A DNA stretch of 64,000 nt from Plantibacter sp050587525. GTDB lineage: Bacteria; Actinomycetota; Actinomycetes; Actinomycetales; Microbacteriaceae. The stretch covers positions 225,000 to 288,999 of the forward strand of contig NZ_JBOBFT010000005.1 in assembly GCF_050587525.1 (NCBI RefSeq), written 5' to 3'. The position numbers and the translations under genes were made by a program. This document shows positions 53,717 through 61,751 of the stretch, one piece after another. Within the stretch, counting starts at the first letter, position 1. Every line of letters begins with the position of its first letter. The notes beneath the pieces were generated by a model. The model was not told the origin of the DNA. It made no database searches and saw only the letters and a program-made list of their open reading frames with translations.

Positions 53717-55438
53717 ATGGTCGACGTCGACACGCCGAGACGGCCCCGCCTCCGGTTCGCCACGCACGTGCTGCTCCTGCAGCTGCTCGTGGTGACGGTC
53801 GTCATCGCGATCGGGAGTGCGATCTCGATCTGGGCCGGGGTGCAACGGCTCGCGCACGAAGCGCAGTCGACGGCGCTCGCGATCGCGCAGAGTGTCGCCG
53901 AGGACGTCGATGTCCGACGCCAGGTCACCCTCGAGTCCCAGGACGACGGCGAACCGGACCAGGCGGCCCTCGCCCGTGGCCCGCTCGTCGACATCGCCGA
54001 CGCCGTCCAGGCCAGGACGGGAGCGCTCTTCGTCGTGATCACCGACGACCGCGGCATCCGCCTCGCCCACCCGGACGAGGCCCAACTCGGTCAGCACGTG
54101 AGCACGAGCCCGGACGCGGCGCTCCGCGGTGAGGAGACCGTCTCGTGGGAGACCGGAACACTCGGTCCGTCGGCTCGCGCGAAGGTCCCCGTCTACGCGA
54201 TGGGAGCGACCGAGCACGGTGCGGAGGATGTCGTCGGCGAGATCAGCGTCGGCCTCGCGCCCCAGCGGGTGTTCGGCGACGTCGTCCGGGACGTCATCCC
54301 GATCGCACTCGGCGTCATCGCCTCGATCCTCGTCGGCATCCTCGCCTCCATCCTGATCAGGCGTCGGCTCAGCCGATTGACCCTCGGCCTGCAACCGGAG
54401 GAGCTCTCTGCGCTCGTCCAGAACCAGGCGGCCGTGCTGGGAGGCGTCGGCGAGGGAGTGCTCGCGGTCTCGCCTGGCGGGATCGTCACGGTGTGCAACG
54501 ACCAGGCCGCGCGACTCTTCGGCGTGGGGGACAGCGTCGGTCGACGATTCGACTCGCTCGGTCTGCCAGCCGTGCTCGCGGAGCTCGTCGGCGGTTCCGG
54601 GGACTCGGCGGAGCCCGTCCAGCTCGTCGTCGGTCAGCGTGTGCTCTTCGTCGACGTGCGGACGGTCTTCCACGACGGCTCAGATCTCGGCCGGGTGCTC
54701 GTCGCCCGCGACCGCACCGACGTCGAGGCGCTCACCCGTCGGCTCGATGCGGTCGCTGCGATGACGACGGCGCTGCGGGCGCAGCGCCACGAGTTCGCCA
54801 ACCGGCTCCACACGATCTCGGGGCTGCTCGAACTCGGTCAGGATGAAGAGGCGCGCAGCTACCTCGCGAACGTGCTCGACCACGGGCCGCTCAAGTACCC
54901 GGTCGAGCACGCGGATCGGTTGACCGAGCCGTACCTGCAGGCGTTCATCGGCGCGAAGGGCGTCGAGGCCGCCGAGCGCGGAGTGCTGCTGACCCTCGGT
55001 TCCGAAACCCTCGTGTCCGGATCGCTGTGCGATCCTGAGGACGTGACCACCGTGCTCGGCAATCTCATCGACAATGCGATCACAGCCGCCGTCGCCGGGC
55101 GGGCCAGACCCGCCTGGGTCGAAGTCGAGGTCCTCGACCACGGTTCCGAACTGCACCTCTCCGTCATGGACTCCGGTGACGGCGTCGATCCGGATCCACA
55201 GCCGTCGCAGCTCGGCGACGGCGACGGCGGCGGCGGCGGCGGCGACGATCGTGTGCACGGGCTCGGCCTCGGGCTCCCACTCTCCAGGGACGTCGCACGC
55301 CGCCGCGGCGGAGACGTCTGGCTCTCCGATGCCGGTGTCCGCGACCCGGCCGACGGAACGCCCCTCGAGCGCGCCCACGGCGCCGTCTTCTGCGCACGCC
55401 TGCCCGGCGTCATCGTTCCGCAGGAGACGCTCCGATGA
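53717..55438 (+). CDS. CitA/DcuS-type sensor histidine kinase
   Basis: 573 residues. Membrane helix 1 (THVLLLQLLVVTVVIAIGSAIS) leads to an extracytoplasmic PAS-like sensor (about 40-185) with VITDDRGIRLAHPDE typical of citrate/C4-dicarboxylate sensors. Helix 2 (IPIALGVIASILVGILASILI) is followed by a cytoplasmic PAS region. The phosphoacceptor is H358 in RAQRHEFANRLHTISGL, then a HATPase domain (NLIDNAITAAV, HGLGLGLPLSRDVARRRGG). Partner response regulator is coupled by ATGA. An unusual glycine/aspartate run lies between the N and G boxes. Confidence 0.93.
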   Translation: MVDVDTPRRPRLRFATHVLLLQLLVVTVVIAIGSAISIWAGVQRLAHEAQSTALAIAQSVAEDVDVRRQVTLESQDDGEPDQAALARGPLVDIADAVQARTGALFVVITDDRGIRLAHPDEAQLGQHVSTSPDAALRGEETVSWETGTLGPSARAKVPVYAMGATEHGAEDVVGEISVGLAPQRVFGDVVRDVIPIALGVIASILVGILASILIRRRLSRLTLGLQPEELSALVQNQAAVLGGVGEGVLAVSPGGIVTVCNDQAARLFGVGDSVGRRFDSLGLPAVLAELVGGSGDSAEPVQLVVGQRVLFVDVRTVFHDGSDLGRVLVARDRTDVEALTRRLDAVAAMTTALRAQRHEFANRLHTISGLLELGQDEEARSYLANVLDHGPLKYPVEHADRLTEPYLQAFIGAKGVEAAERGVLLTLGSETLVSGSLCDPEDVTTVLGNLIDNAITAAVAGRARPAWVEVEVLDHGSELHLSVMDSGDGVDPDPQPSQLGDGDGGGGGGDDRVHGLGLGLPLSRDVARRRGGDVWLSDAGVRDPADGTPLERAHGAVFCARLPGVIVPQETLR

Positions 55439-56103
55439 GCGCCGCGACGGACCTCCGGGTCCTCGTGGTCGACGACGACTTCCACGTGGCACGTCTCCAC
55501 CGTGAGGTCATCGACTCGGTCGCGGGGTTCACCGCGCTCCCCTCGGTCGGCTCGGCCGCCGCAGCTGTGGAGGCAGTCGTGGGCCTTCGACCCGACCTCG
55601 TCCTGCTCGACGTCTTCCTCCCCGATCGCAGCGGCCTGGATCTCCTCCGTGAGCTCGACGTCGACACCGTCGTGGTGAGTGCGGCGACCGACGGATCGAC
55701 CATCCGGCGCGCACTCCGCTCTGGCGCACTCGGCTACCTGGTCAAGCCGTTCCCGGCCGCGCTCCTCACCGACCGACTCGGTGCATACGCCCGCTTCCGC
55801 AACATCCTCGCGGCGGAGGCATCACACGATCAGGAGTCCGTCGAACGTGCCCTGCGCGTGCTGCACTCCGGTGACGCCAGGGGCGTCGCCCGCTCACGTT
55901 CGGCGACGGAGCAGTCGGTGCTCGATGCCGTCACCCTCGCGAGCGGTGAGCTGTCCGCGGTCGACGTGGCCGAGCTCGTGGGCGTCTCCCGTGCGACGGC
56001 GCAGCGCTACCTCGCCGGCCTCGCGGCGAACGGTCTGGTGCGGGTGCAGCTCCGATACGGGACCGCCGGTCGTCCGGAGCATCGCTACGCTCCTGTGGAC
56101 TGA
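55435..56103 (+). CDS. CitB/DcuR-type response regulator
   Basis: 222 residues. The receiver domain has D13/D14, the phosphoacceptor D59 (LLDVFLPDRSG) and K104 (YLVKPFP). The C-terminal DNA-binding part is helical (SAVDVAELVGVSRATAQRYL), a CitB-type HTH. The start overlaps the kinase stop (ATGA). It should activate the divergent citrate transporter gene in response to citrate or a similar acid. Confidence 0.93.
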   Translation: MSAATDLRVLVVDDDFHVARLHREVIDSVAGFTALPSVGSAAAAVEAVVGLRPDLVLLDVFLPDRSGLDLLRELDVDTVVVSAATDGSTIRRALRSGALGYLVKPFPAALLTDRLGAYARFRNILAAEASHDQESVERALRVLHSGDARGVARSRSATEQSVLDAVTLASGELSAVDVAELVGVSRATAQRYLAGLAANGLVRVQLRYGTAGRPEHRYAPVD

Positions 56104-56116
56104 CGGGTCCCGATCA

Positions 56117-56158
56117 GTCTCACTCCGGCAGTCTCACTCCGGCAGCCTCACTCCGGCA
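56117..56158. repeat. Three 14-bp tandem repeats
   Basis: GTCTCACTCCGGCA, GTCTCACTCCGGCA and GCCTCACTCCGGCA are in tandem. The third copy contains the stop (TGA) and last codons (LPE) of the minus-strand gene at 56148-56432. The extra copies repeat that gene end. Confidence 0.85.
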
Positions 56159-56432
56159 GTTCGTCCGCCATCTTGGCCCACATCTGGATCGTGGTGGGCG
56201 ATGCGTGGCCGAGTGCCGCCTGCAGGGCCTTGAACTGGATGCGCAGCGCCCTCGCATCGCGTGTCGCCCTCGGGAGTTCCTCTTTGACGACCGCGTCGCG
56301 GAGGTCGCGGAGCACGATGAGTCTGGCGACGGCCTGATCGATTTCGCTCGGCTTCCCGTTCCCCAGTTCTTTCGCGCGGCGTTTCGCGAGGGCTGCGACT
56401 GCTCGTTCGAGCTCGGGTTCCAGACGACTCAT
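56148..56432 (-). CDS. Hypothetical helical protein (94 aa)
   Basis: 94 residues of charged helix (MSRLEPELERAVAALAKRRAKELGNGKPSE, partly quoted), then VARLIVLRDLRDAV and a C-terminal IQFKALQAALGHASPTTIQMWAKMADELPE segment that resembles a phage-like DNA-binding helix. No recognised family. It is convergent with the response-regulator gene. The C-terminus is embedded in a tandem repeat. Confidence 0.55.
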   Translation of the reverse strand: MSRLEPELERAVAALAKRRAKELGNGKPSEIDQAVARLIVLRDLRDAVVKEELPRATRDARALRIQFKALQAALGHASPTTIQMWAKMADELPE

Positions 56433-56943
56433 GCGACGATCCTCTCACCGCGCCCGCCACCGCGCGAGCACCCGCCCCGGTCGTGGGCACAACTCAGGAA
56501 CATCTGCACAATTCAGGATGATCCGGCGCGACACGCCAGCCGTTCATCCTGAATTGTGCAAGGAGTCCTGAATTCTGCAACGGGTTTACGGCTGGGCGAT
56601 CCCCCCATGACATCGCCCAGCCGGATGTGACGCTCAGTCGTGTCGGCTCTCCACCGCGCGCTCCCCAGCACGCGTATGGAGTCCAGGCCCCCCGGCCAAA
56701 CAAACTGAGTCAATCACCCGACTTAGCATAGGCGACGAACGACGGAATGCCCAGAGGGGTTGCCATAATTCTTCGTCAGGCAGATGAATTCTTCGGAAAT
56801 CAACGGATCGACGAGGCACATCGTCGACCGGTGGGCTCGCCATGCATCAGCCGTGGCACACGCCGCATCAACCCAGGCGTCGGCTCCAGTGTCAACCGCC
56901 GTGCCGCACGACTCCTCACCGGCGCGACGCGGCCCGAATCGCT
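56433..56943. other. 511-bp gap with repeats and a hairpin, no gene
   Basis: No convincing coding frame. The stretch holds nested inverted copies of CCTGAATTGTGCA (56486-56580), a hairpin GGCTGGGCGAT / ATCGCCCAGCC at 56590-56622, and from about 56700 a lower-GC region. It may be a remnant of a lost gene or a regulatory region. Confidence 0.5.
56486..56580. repeat. Nested inverted repeats of CCTGAATTGTGCA
   Basis: TGCACAATTCAGGATGA (56505-56521) and TCATCCTGAATTGTGCA (56544-56560) are perfect 17-bp arms. Diverged outer copies are GGGCACAACTCAGGA (56486-56499) and TCCTGAATTCTGCA (56566-56579). The symmetry suggests a binding site array or small mobile repeat. Confidence 0.8.
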
Positions 56944-57642
56944 CTACGCGGGCTCGACCTCGGCGCTGGCCGCGCTCAGCAGATCGGTCGCGTCGGAATC
57001 CTCGGAGAATGCTTGCTCGACGAACGCGGAGACGTCGGCCTGACGCTCCGGCACAACGATCGCGAGCGTCAGGACGTTCCACATCGTGCGCAGGGCGGAC
57101 AGGAGGTCCTCCCGCGAGGTGAGGACGTTCGAGACGAGCTGCGCGCCGGTGAAGTACGAGACGACGGAGCGGCCGAGTTCATCGGAATCGATGTCGGAGC
57201 GGAGCTCGCCTTCCGCGACGGCGGCGGCGAGTTGTTCTCCGACGGAGCCGATCCAGTCACGGTAGAACTGCGTCGTGGGGACGGACAGCGTGCCCTGGTC
57301 GAGCGAGAGCCGAATGCCGGCGCGCACCACGGCATCGGTCACGAGGTGCTGGGCGATGACACGCGATGCGGCGATGAGTGCGAGGTAGGACCCGTTACCG
57401 GCGCCGACCTCGGCGAGCGCCGCGAACGTTCGAGCGTTCTGCTCATTGATGACAGCGAGCGCCAGCTCTTCCTTCGACGGGAAGTAGAAGTACATGGAGC
57501 CCTGCGTCGTGCCCGACTCGCGCGCGATGTCGGAGAGGCTGGCGCCACCGTATCCGACGCGGTCGAAGACGCGGGCAGCACCTTCCACGACGGCCTGACG
57601 GCGCGCGTGTCCGCGCTGCTGTTGCGGCTTGCGTTCTGGCAT
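56944..57642 (-). CDS. TetR family, ScbR-like (gamma-butyrolactone receptor type) regulator
   Basis: About 232 residues. HTH: RRQAVVEGAARVFDRVGYGG, then RESGTTQGSMYFYFPSKEELALAVI. The ligand half has TDAVVRAGIRLSLDQG and LGRSVVSYFTGAQLVSNVL, which resemble the hormone-receptor-type TetR proteins ScbR/ArpA. No gamma-butyrolactone synthase gene is in the window, so the ligand is unknown. A palindrome TTCTCGCT-N8-AGCGAGAA lies just upstream (57662-57685). Confidence 0.8.
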   Translation of the reverse strand: MPERKPQQQRGHARRQAVVEGAARVFDRVGYGGASLSDIARESGTTQGSMYFYFPSKEELALAVINEQNARTFAALAEVGAGNGSYLALIAASRVIAQHLVTDAVVRAGIRLSLDQGTLSVPTTQFYRDWIGSVGEQLAAAVAEGELRSDIDSDELGRSVVSYFTGAQLVSNVLTSREDLLSALRTMWNVLTLAIVVPERQADVSAFVEQAFSEDSDATDLLSAASAEVEPA

Positions 57643-57661
57643 GGCGACGGTATCCTTCACG

Positions 57662-57685
57662 TTCTCGCTCCAAGCGTAGCGAGAA
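57662..57685. promoter_or_regulatory. Candidate operator TTCTCGCT-N8-AGCGAGAA
   Basis: A perfect 8+8 inverted repeat 20 bp upstream of the ScbR-like gene. The size matches the long operators bound by this class of receptor and suggests autoregulation. Confidence 0.6.
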
Positions 57686-57833
57686 GATCGGCAGATAATC
57701 GACAAGCGTGAGCCATCACGGCACCTTCATATGGGATACACGGGCTTTCATCCTGAAATCGATCTCATTGATGACACCCTTTTCAGGGTCATCATCGCCG
57801 AAACGAGCAGAAACATGCGACTCGGGCGCGCGT

Positions 57834-58643
57834 TCAGAGCCCCCGCTGCTGGCGCGCATACGCCGCGGGAGTGATCCCGAAGGCCTCACGGAACGCTCCG
57901 ATGAACCCGCTCGGCGTCGCATATCCGACCCGCGGCGACACCCGTTGCACAGGCTCCCCCTCGGAGAGCATCCGCACGGCCGCACTCATCCTCGCCCGCG
58001 TCCGCCACTGACCGAACGTCCTGCCCGTCTCCGCGACGAAGAGACGACCGAGGGTCTTCGCGCTCACATCGGATCCCGCTGCCCACTCCGCGAGGTCGCG
58101 AACATCCGCCGGATCGGCGAGGACGGCCTCCGCGACGGCCCGGGCTCGCGGGTCGCGCGGCAGGGCGAGTGCATCGTGCAGATCCGTCGCCGATGCGAGC
58201 ACATCGAGCAGGAGGTCGTGACACCGCCGTCGCCGCGCAGGATCCGGGCTCGCGGATCCGAGGTGCGTGAGCAGTGCGGCTCCGAGGGGGTCGAGCGGAA
58301 GGACGCGCGGCTGGTCCCATCGTTCGCCGTTCGGACGCAGCTCCGGGCTCGCGTACACGCTGATGAGCTCGGGCGAGGTGAGCAGGGTCATCTCGTGCGT
58401 GATGCCGGCGGGCAGCCAACAGACATGCCCCGGGTGCAGATGCCACCGCTCCCCCGCGACGACGACCTCCATCGTTCCACGGGGTGCCCAGGCGAGCTGG
58501 TCCTCTTCATGGGCATGCGGCTCGAAGCGCAAGGTGTCGTCGACCTCGGTTCGAACCGCCCAGAAATGTCCCGGTGTCCGTTCAGAACGATCCGCGACCC
58601 GTTCGACCGCGGTTTCGCTTTCGAAGTACGTCTGCATGGACAT
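57834..58643 (-). CDS. AraC family transcriptional regulator
   Basis: About 269 residues. N-terminal cupin-like domain (HAHEEDQLAWAPRGTMEVVVAGERWHLHPGHVCWLPAGITHEM) is quoted only in part here: HAHEEDQ, LPAGITHEM. The C-terminal double HTH shows SAKTLGRLFVAETGRTFGQW and QRVSPRVGYATPSGFIGAFREAFGITPAAY. It is divergent from a siderophore-binding lipoprotein gene, and an IdeR-type box sits between them, so it probably activates iron-siderophore uptake. Confidence 0.88.
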   Translation of the reverse strand: MSMQTYFESETAVERVADRSERTPGHFWAVRTEVDDTLRFEPHAHEEDQLAWAPRGTMEVVVAGERWHLHPGHVCWLPAGITHEMTLLTSPELISVYASPELRPNGERWDQPRVLPLDPLGAALLTHLGSASPDPARRRRCHDLLLDVLASATDLHDALALPRDPRARAVAEAVLADPADVRDLAEWAAGSDVSAKTLGRLFVAETGRTFGQWRTRARMSAAVRMLSEGEPVQRVSPRVGYATPSGFIGAFREAFGITPAAYARQQRGL

Positions 58644-58696
58644 CAACTCGTCTCTCTGGGCGGATCCCTGTCCGTTCCAGACGATGGCGGGCGCGG

Positions 58697-58715
58697 TTAG
58701 GCAAGGCTAACCTGT
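58697..58715. promoter_or_regulatory. IdeR/DtxR iron box
   Basis: TTAGGCAAGGCTAACCTGT matches the 19-bp consensus TTAGGTTAGGCTAACCTAA at 15 of 19 positions. It lies between the divergent AraC gene (54 bp upstream of its start) and the siderophore-binding gene (90 bp upstream). Iron-loaded IdeR should repress both. Confidence 0.75.
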
Positions 58716-58804
58716 ACGAGCCTCCGGAGCAATGTCCCGCCTCGACACCGACAGCGGCACCGCCCGGGCATCGCCCGACTCCCGTTCCAGACGAAAGGGT
58801 CCGC

Positions 58805-59869
58805 ATGGCCCACTCCCCTGCCCCAGCACGCCTCGCGCGTCGCCTCCGATCTGGACTCGCCGCCCTCGCGGCCTCGTCCGTTCTCGCCGTCGCCCTCGCG
58901 GGGTGCTCCACGTCCGGCGGAGCCGTCGAAACGACCTCGGGCACCGGCGGCGCCACCGATTCCTTCCCCGTGACGGTCGAGCACCAGTACGGGTCGACGA
59001 CCATCCCAAAGGAGCCGGAGCGTGTCGTGGTCGTGGGGATCACCGAGCAGGACATCCTGCTCGAGCTGGGCGTCGTTCCGATCGCCGTCACCGAGTGGTA
59101 CGGCGAGCAGCCGTCCGCGACCTGGCCCTGGGCCGCCGAGTTGCTGGGCGGAGCGACACCGACCGTCCTCGAGACCGCCGACGGCTTCCAGTACGAGAAG
59201 ATCGCATCGCTCCGCCCGGATCTGATCATCGGGACGAACGCCGGCATGCAGAAGGAGGACTACGCGAAGTTGTCGAAGATCGCTCCGACCGTCACGAACA
59301 AGAAGGGTGCCGAACTCTACTTCTCCGACTGGCAGGACCAGACGCGTCAGGTCGCGAAGGCCGTCGGCCGGTCGGCGCAGGGTGATGAGCTCATCACTGG
59401 CGTCGCGGACGCATATGCCGCTGCAGCTGCCGCGCATCCGGAGTTCGCCGGGCTGACGGCGAGCTTCGCTCAGGGCGTCCCGTACGAGAACAACCTCTGG
59501 GTGTACCCGGACGGTCTCAACACGGACTTCCTGACGGACCTCGGCTTCACGATCACGCCGGGCCTCGAGCAGTACGCCCCGAAGCCCGGGCAGCAGGCGC
59601 AGATGTCTCCAGAGAACATCGATCTGATCGAAGCAGACGTCGTCGTCTTCGCCACGGAGAGCCCGGATGGCATCGATGAACTCCTGTCGTTCGGCACGCT
59701 CGCGAACCTCGGCGCCGTGACCGAGAACCGTGCCGTCTACACCGACGCGATCCTGTCCGGCGCCATCTACTTCCTGACGCCGCTCAGCCAGAAGTACGTC
59801 ATCGAGAAGCTGGTCCCCCGGCTCGTCGATGCCGCGGCGGGGAAGGCGCCGAAGAGCACGGAGGGGTGA
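58805..59869 (+). CDS. Iron-siderophore ABC transporter substrate-binding lipoprotein
   Basis: About 354 residues. The lipoprotein signal has LAGC (C34). The FecB/FepB-type fold follows: VTVEHQYGSTTIPKEPERVVVVGITEQDILLELG (partly quoted), LETADGFQYEKIASLRPDLIIGTNAGMQKEDY and a second lobe ending PLSQKYVIEKLVPRLVDAA. It binds a ferric siderophore outside the membrane. No permease or ATPase genes follow, so it must use a transporter encoded elsewhere. Confidence 0.9.
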   Translation: MAHSPAPARLARRLRSGLAALAASSVLAVALAGCSTSGGAVETTSGTGGATDSFPVTVEHQYGSTTIPKEPERVVVVGITEQDILLELGVVPIAVTEWYGEQPSATWPWAAELLGGATPTVLETADGFQYEKIASLRPDLIIGTNAGMQKEDYAKLSKIAPTVTNKKGAELYFSDWQDQTRQVAKAVGRSAQGDELITGVADAYAAAAAAHPEFAGLTASFAQGVPYENNLWVYPDGLNTDFLTDLGFTITPGLEQYAPKPGQQAQMSPENIDLIEADVVVFATESPDGIDELLSFGTLANLGAVTENRAVYTDAILSGAIYFLTPLSQKYVIEKLVPRLVDAAAGKAPKSTEG

Positions 59870-60154
59870 TCCGAGGGGTGATCCTGCGGGCGGTCCAGCA
59901 GGTGTCAGGATGTTCCACCTGATCAGTGCACACTGTGCAACTCGGTGGTCCGCCCGATTCCACTATGCTCGTCCAGGCGGATCCCTACGGTCCGCCCATC
60001 GCGTGGGGGAACGCGAACGGGAACGCTCATCGGCCGCGAAGATTCGCGTCGCCGACGCGTACCGGTTCGGCTCTACGATGCTCCGGCTGCCGGAGCATCG
60101 TCGCCGTCCCTTTGCGCGCACTCACCCTCGATGACGCTCTCGAAAGGCGCCCCC

Positions 60155-60487
60155 GTGAAACGACGCAGTCCCGCAGCCGTGTTCTGGCTTCCCATCATCA
60201 CCTTCGGCATCTACTTCATCGTCTGGTACGCGAAGACGCGTGGCGAGCTGAAGGCTCAGGGCCAGTCCGTTCCCACGACCTGGCTGTTCATCGTTCCGAT
60301 CGTCTCGTTCTGGTGGCTCTGGAAGTTCTCCGTCGCCGCATCCAATGTCTCCGGCAAGAGCGCGGGCGGCACCTTCGTGCTCCTGCTGCTCCTCGCGAAC
60401 ATCGGTCAGGCGATCGTGCAGAACGGTCTCAACAAGCGCCAGGTCGCGCCCGTCGCCGTCGCCGAGTCGGTTCCGGCCGTCGCGTAA
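60155..60487 (+). CDS. DUF4234 family small membrane protein
   Basis: About 110 residues from GTG with GAAAGG upstream; ATG 60131 is an alternative. KRRSPAAVFWLPIITFGIYFIVWY is the family signature, followed by a polar loop and two more helices (TTWLFIVPIVSFWWLWKFSV, GGTFVLLLLLANIGQAIVQN). Function unknown. Followed by a terminator. Confidence 0.8.
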   Translation: MKRRSPAAVFWLPIITFGIYFIVWYAKTRGELKAQGQSVPTTWLFIVPIVSFWWLWKFSVAASNVSGKSAGGTFVLLLLLANIGQAIVQNGLNKRQVAPVAVAESVPAVA

Positions 60488-60522
60488 CGCGCAGCACCGC
60501 CTCAGCACGACAGCACCAGCAC

Positions 60523-60567
60523 AAGGGCCCACGGCTCGGACGTCCCGCGTCCGCGTCGTGGGCCCTT
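60523..60567. terminator. Terminator hairpin between DUF4234 and OsmC genes
   Basis: AAGGGCCCACG / CGTGGGCCCTT, 11-bp perfect stem with a long GC-rich loop, between convergent genes. Confidence 0.75.
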
Positions 60568-60581
60568 CGGCGTCGGTCCGG

Positions 60582-61130
60582 TCAGACCTTCGAAACCGAG
60601 ACGTCCACCGGCGTCGGGTTCTGGAACAGGTCGAGTACCGGGCAGTGGGCGTCGACCGCGGCACGCAGTTCCTGGTAGCGCTCGGAGGACTCGGGCCCGG
60701 TGATGCGGATGTTCAGACGTATCGTGGAGAACCCGGGGCGGACCTCGTCGGTGATGCCGAAGAGGTTGCGCACGTCGAGGTCGCCTTCAGCGTCGATGCT
60801 GATGTCGTCCACCCGGATGTCGAGCGCATTCGCGTACAGGCGGTAGACGACGATCTGGCAGGAGATGAGCGCACCGAGCGCGAACTCCACCGGGCTCGCC
60901 GCCACGTCGTCGCCCGCGAGCGCGGCGGGCTCGTCCACGATGAAGCGGTGCTTGCCCGCGGTGATCGCACTCGCGACCGACCCTTCACCCGAACCGGACA
61001 CCCGGTAGGTGAGCGCTGCGCTCGACGGTGCGGACGCGATGCGCTCGCCCCACGAGGCACCGGCGGCATTCAGGCGTTCAGCGCGTTCGGCGGGCAGGAC
61101 TGGGGGGACGTCGTTCGTCAGAAGGGTCAT
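60582..61130 (-). CDS. OsmC family protein
   Basis: 182 residues. The two redox cysteines of OsmC/Ohr proteins are C91 (ALISCQIVVYR) and C153 (DAHCPVLDLF). SPVEFALGAL and the extended N-terminus (about 50 residues) indicate the longer OsmC-like branch. Such proteins reduce organic peroxides. It lies last in the core genome before the tRNA 3' end at 61287. Confidence 0.88.
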   Translation of the reverse strand: MTLLTNDVPPVLPAERAERLNAAGASWGERIASAPSSAALTYRVSGSGEGSVASAITAGKHRFIVDEPAALAGDDVAASPVEFALGALISCQIVVYRLYANALDIRVDDISIDAEGDLDVRNLFGITDEVRPGFSTIRLNIRITGPESSERYQELRAAVDAHCPVLDLFQNPTPVDVSVSKV

Positions 61131-61286
61131 GGAGACAGCTCATTCCATCCCCGGCGCTGGCGCAACGAGCGTCGTCACACCGCGTCATCGAAGCGCCCCG
61201 GCGAAGGTGATCCGGGCCTCGCGCGATCGCTCCGCCCGCGGATACGCGTTGCTCGCGGAGCGCTGACGTCATACGGTGATGTGCTG

Positions 61287-61309
61287 TGCCCCTGGAGGGA
61301 CTCGAACCC
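61287..61309 (-). repeat. Isolated tRNA 3' end, probable attachment site
   Basis: On the minus strand the sequence reads GGGTTCGAGTCCCTCC then AGGGGCA: a T-loop, T-stem end and 3' acceptor strand of a tRNA with acceptor 5' GCCCCTG. The 5' part is absent to the right. It is followed inward by TGGGCA direct repeats (about 61418-61432), like integrase arm sites. It fits the left attachment site of an element integrated in a tRNA gene. Confidence 0.6.
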
Positions 61310-61471
61310 TATTGGCTTCCTCGCCACAGCGAGGAAACCGCGGAATCATACGGATTCTCGATGGCTGCTCAATCATTACAACCCGCCTCAATCGGAGTGG
61401 GTCTGAGGAATTGTGGGCAAATTATGGGCAGGTCGGTGCCCAAGGTCGGTGGCTTGTCATACGCTCACCCC

Positions 61472-61729
61472 ATGACTGAGAACCCTTGCCCCGAATGTGG
61501 AAGACCCCGCGGGACCAGCCAGCGGTATCTGGGCCAAGACAAGTTCGGCGACCTAGTTCTTGGGCCAGATGAGCCAAGCTTGTGGTGCGAGCCATGCCAT
61601 ATCGGCATCGACCCGGAATCGGTCTGGCCCCGGCCGCGGCTTCCCCAATTCGATGGCCTACCCACGACGGCGTGCGGCTTCGCTGAGATGCCAGACGGCA
61701 CCCTGATCCCTCCCAGAGATCAGTACTGA
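61472..61729 (+). CDS. Small zinc-ribbon-like hypothetical protein
   Basis: 85 residues. Four cysteines, CPEC near residue 5 and CEPC near 38, could bind zinc, followed by HIGIDPESVWPRPRLPQFDG. First gene after the putative attachment site, so probably part of the integrated element. No family recognised. Confidence 0.6.
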   Translation: MTENPCPECGRPRGTSQRYLGQDKFGDLVLGPDEPSLWCEPCHIGIDPESVWPRPRLPQFDGLPTTACGFAEMPDGTLIPPRDQY

Positions 61730-61751
61730 CTCAGGGAGGGACCGGCGTCGG

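Noticed and set aside
56117..56158. The three 14-bp repeats as a CRISPR array
   Set aside because: No spacers separate them and no cas gene is nearby.
61287..61370. A functional tRNA gene at 61287
   Set aside because: Only the T-arm and 3' acceptor strand can be drawn; no D-arm, anticodon arm or matching 5' acceptor strand exists to its right.
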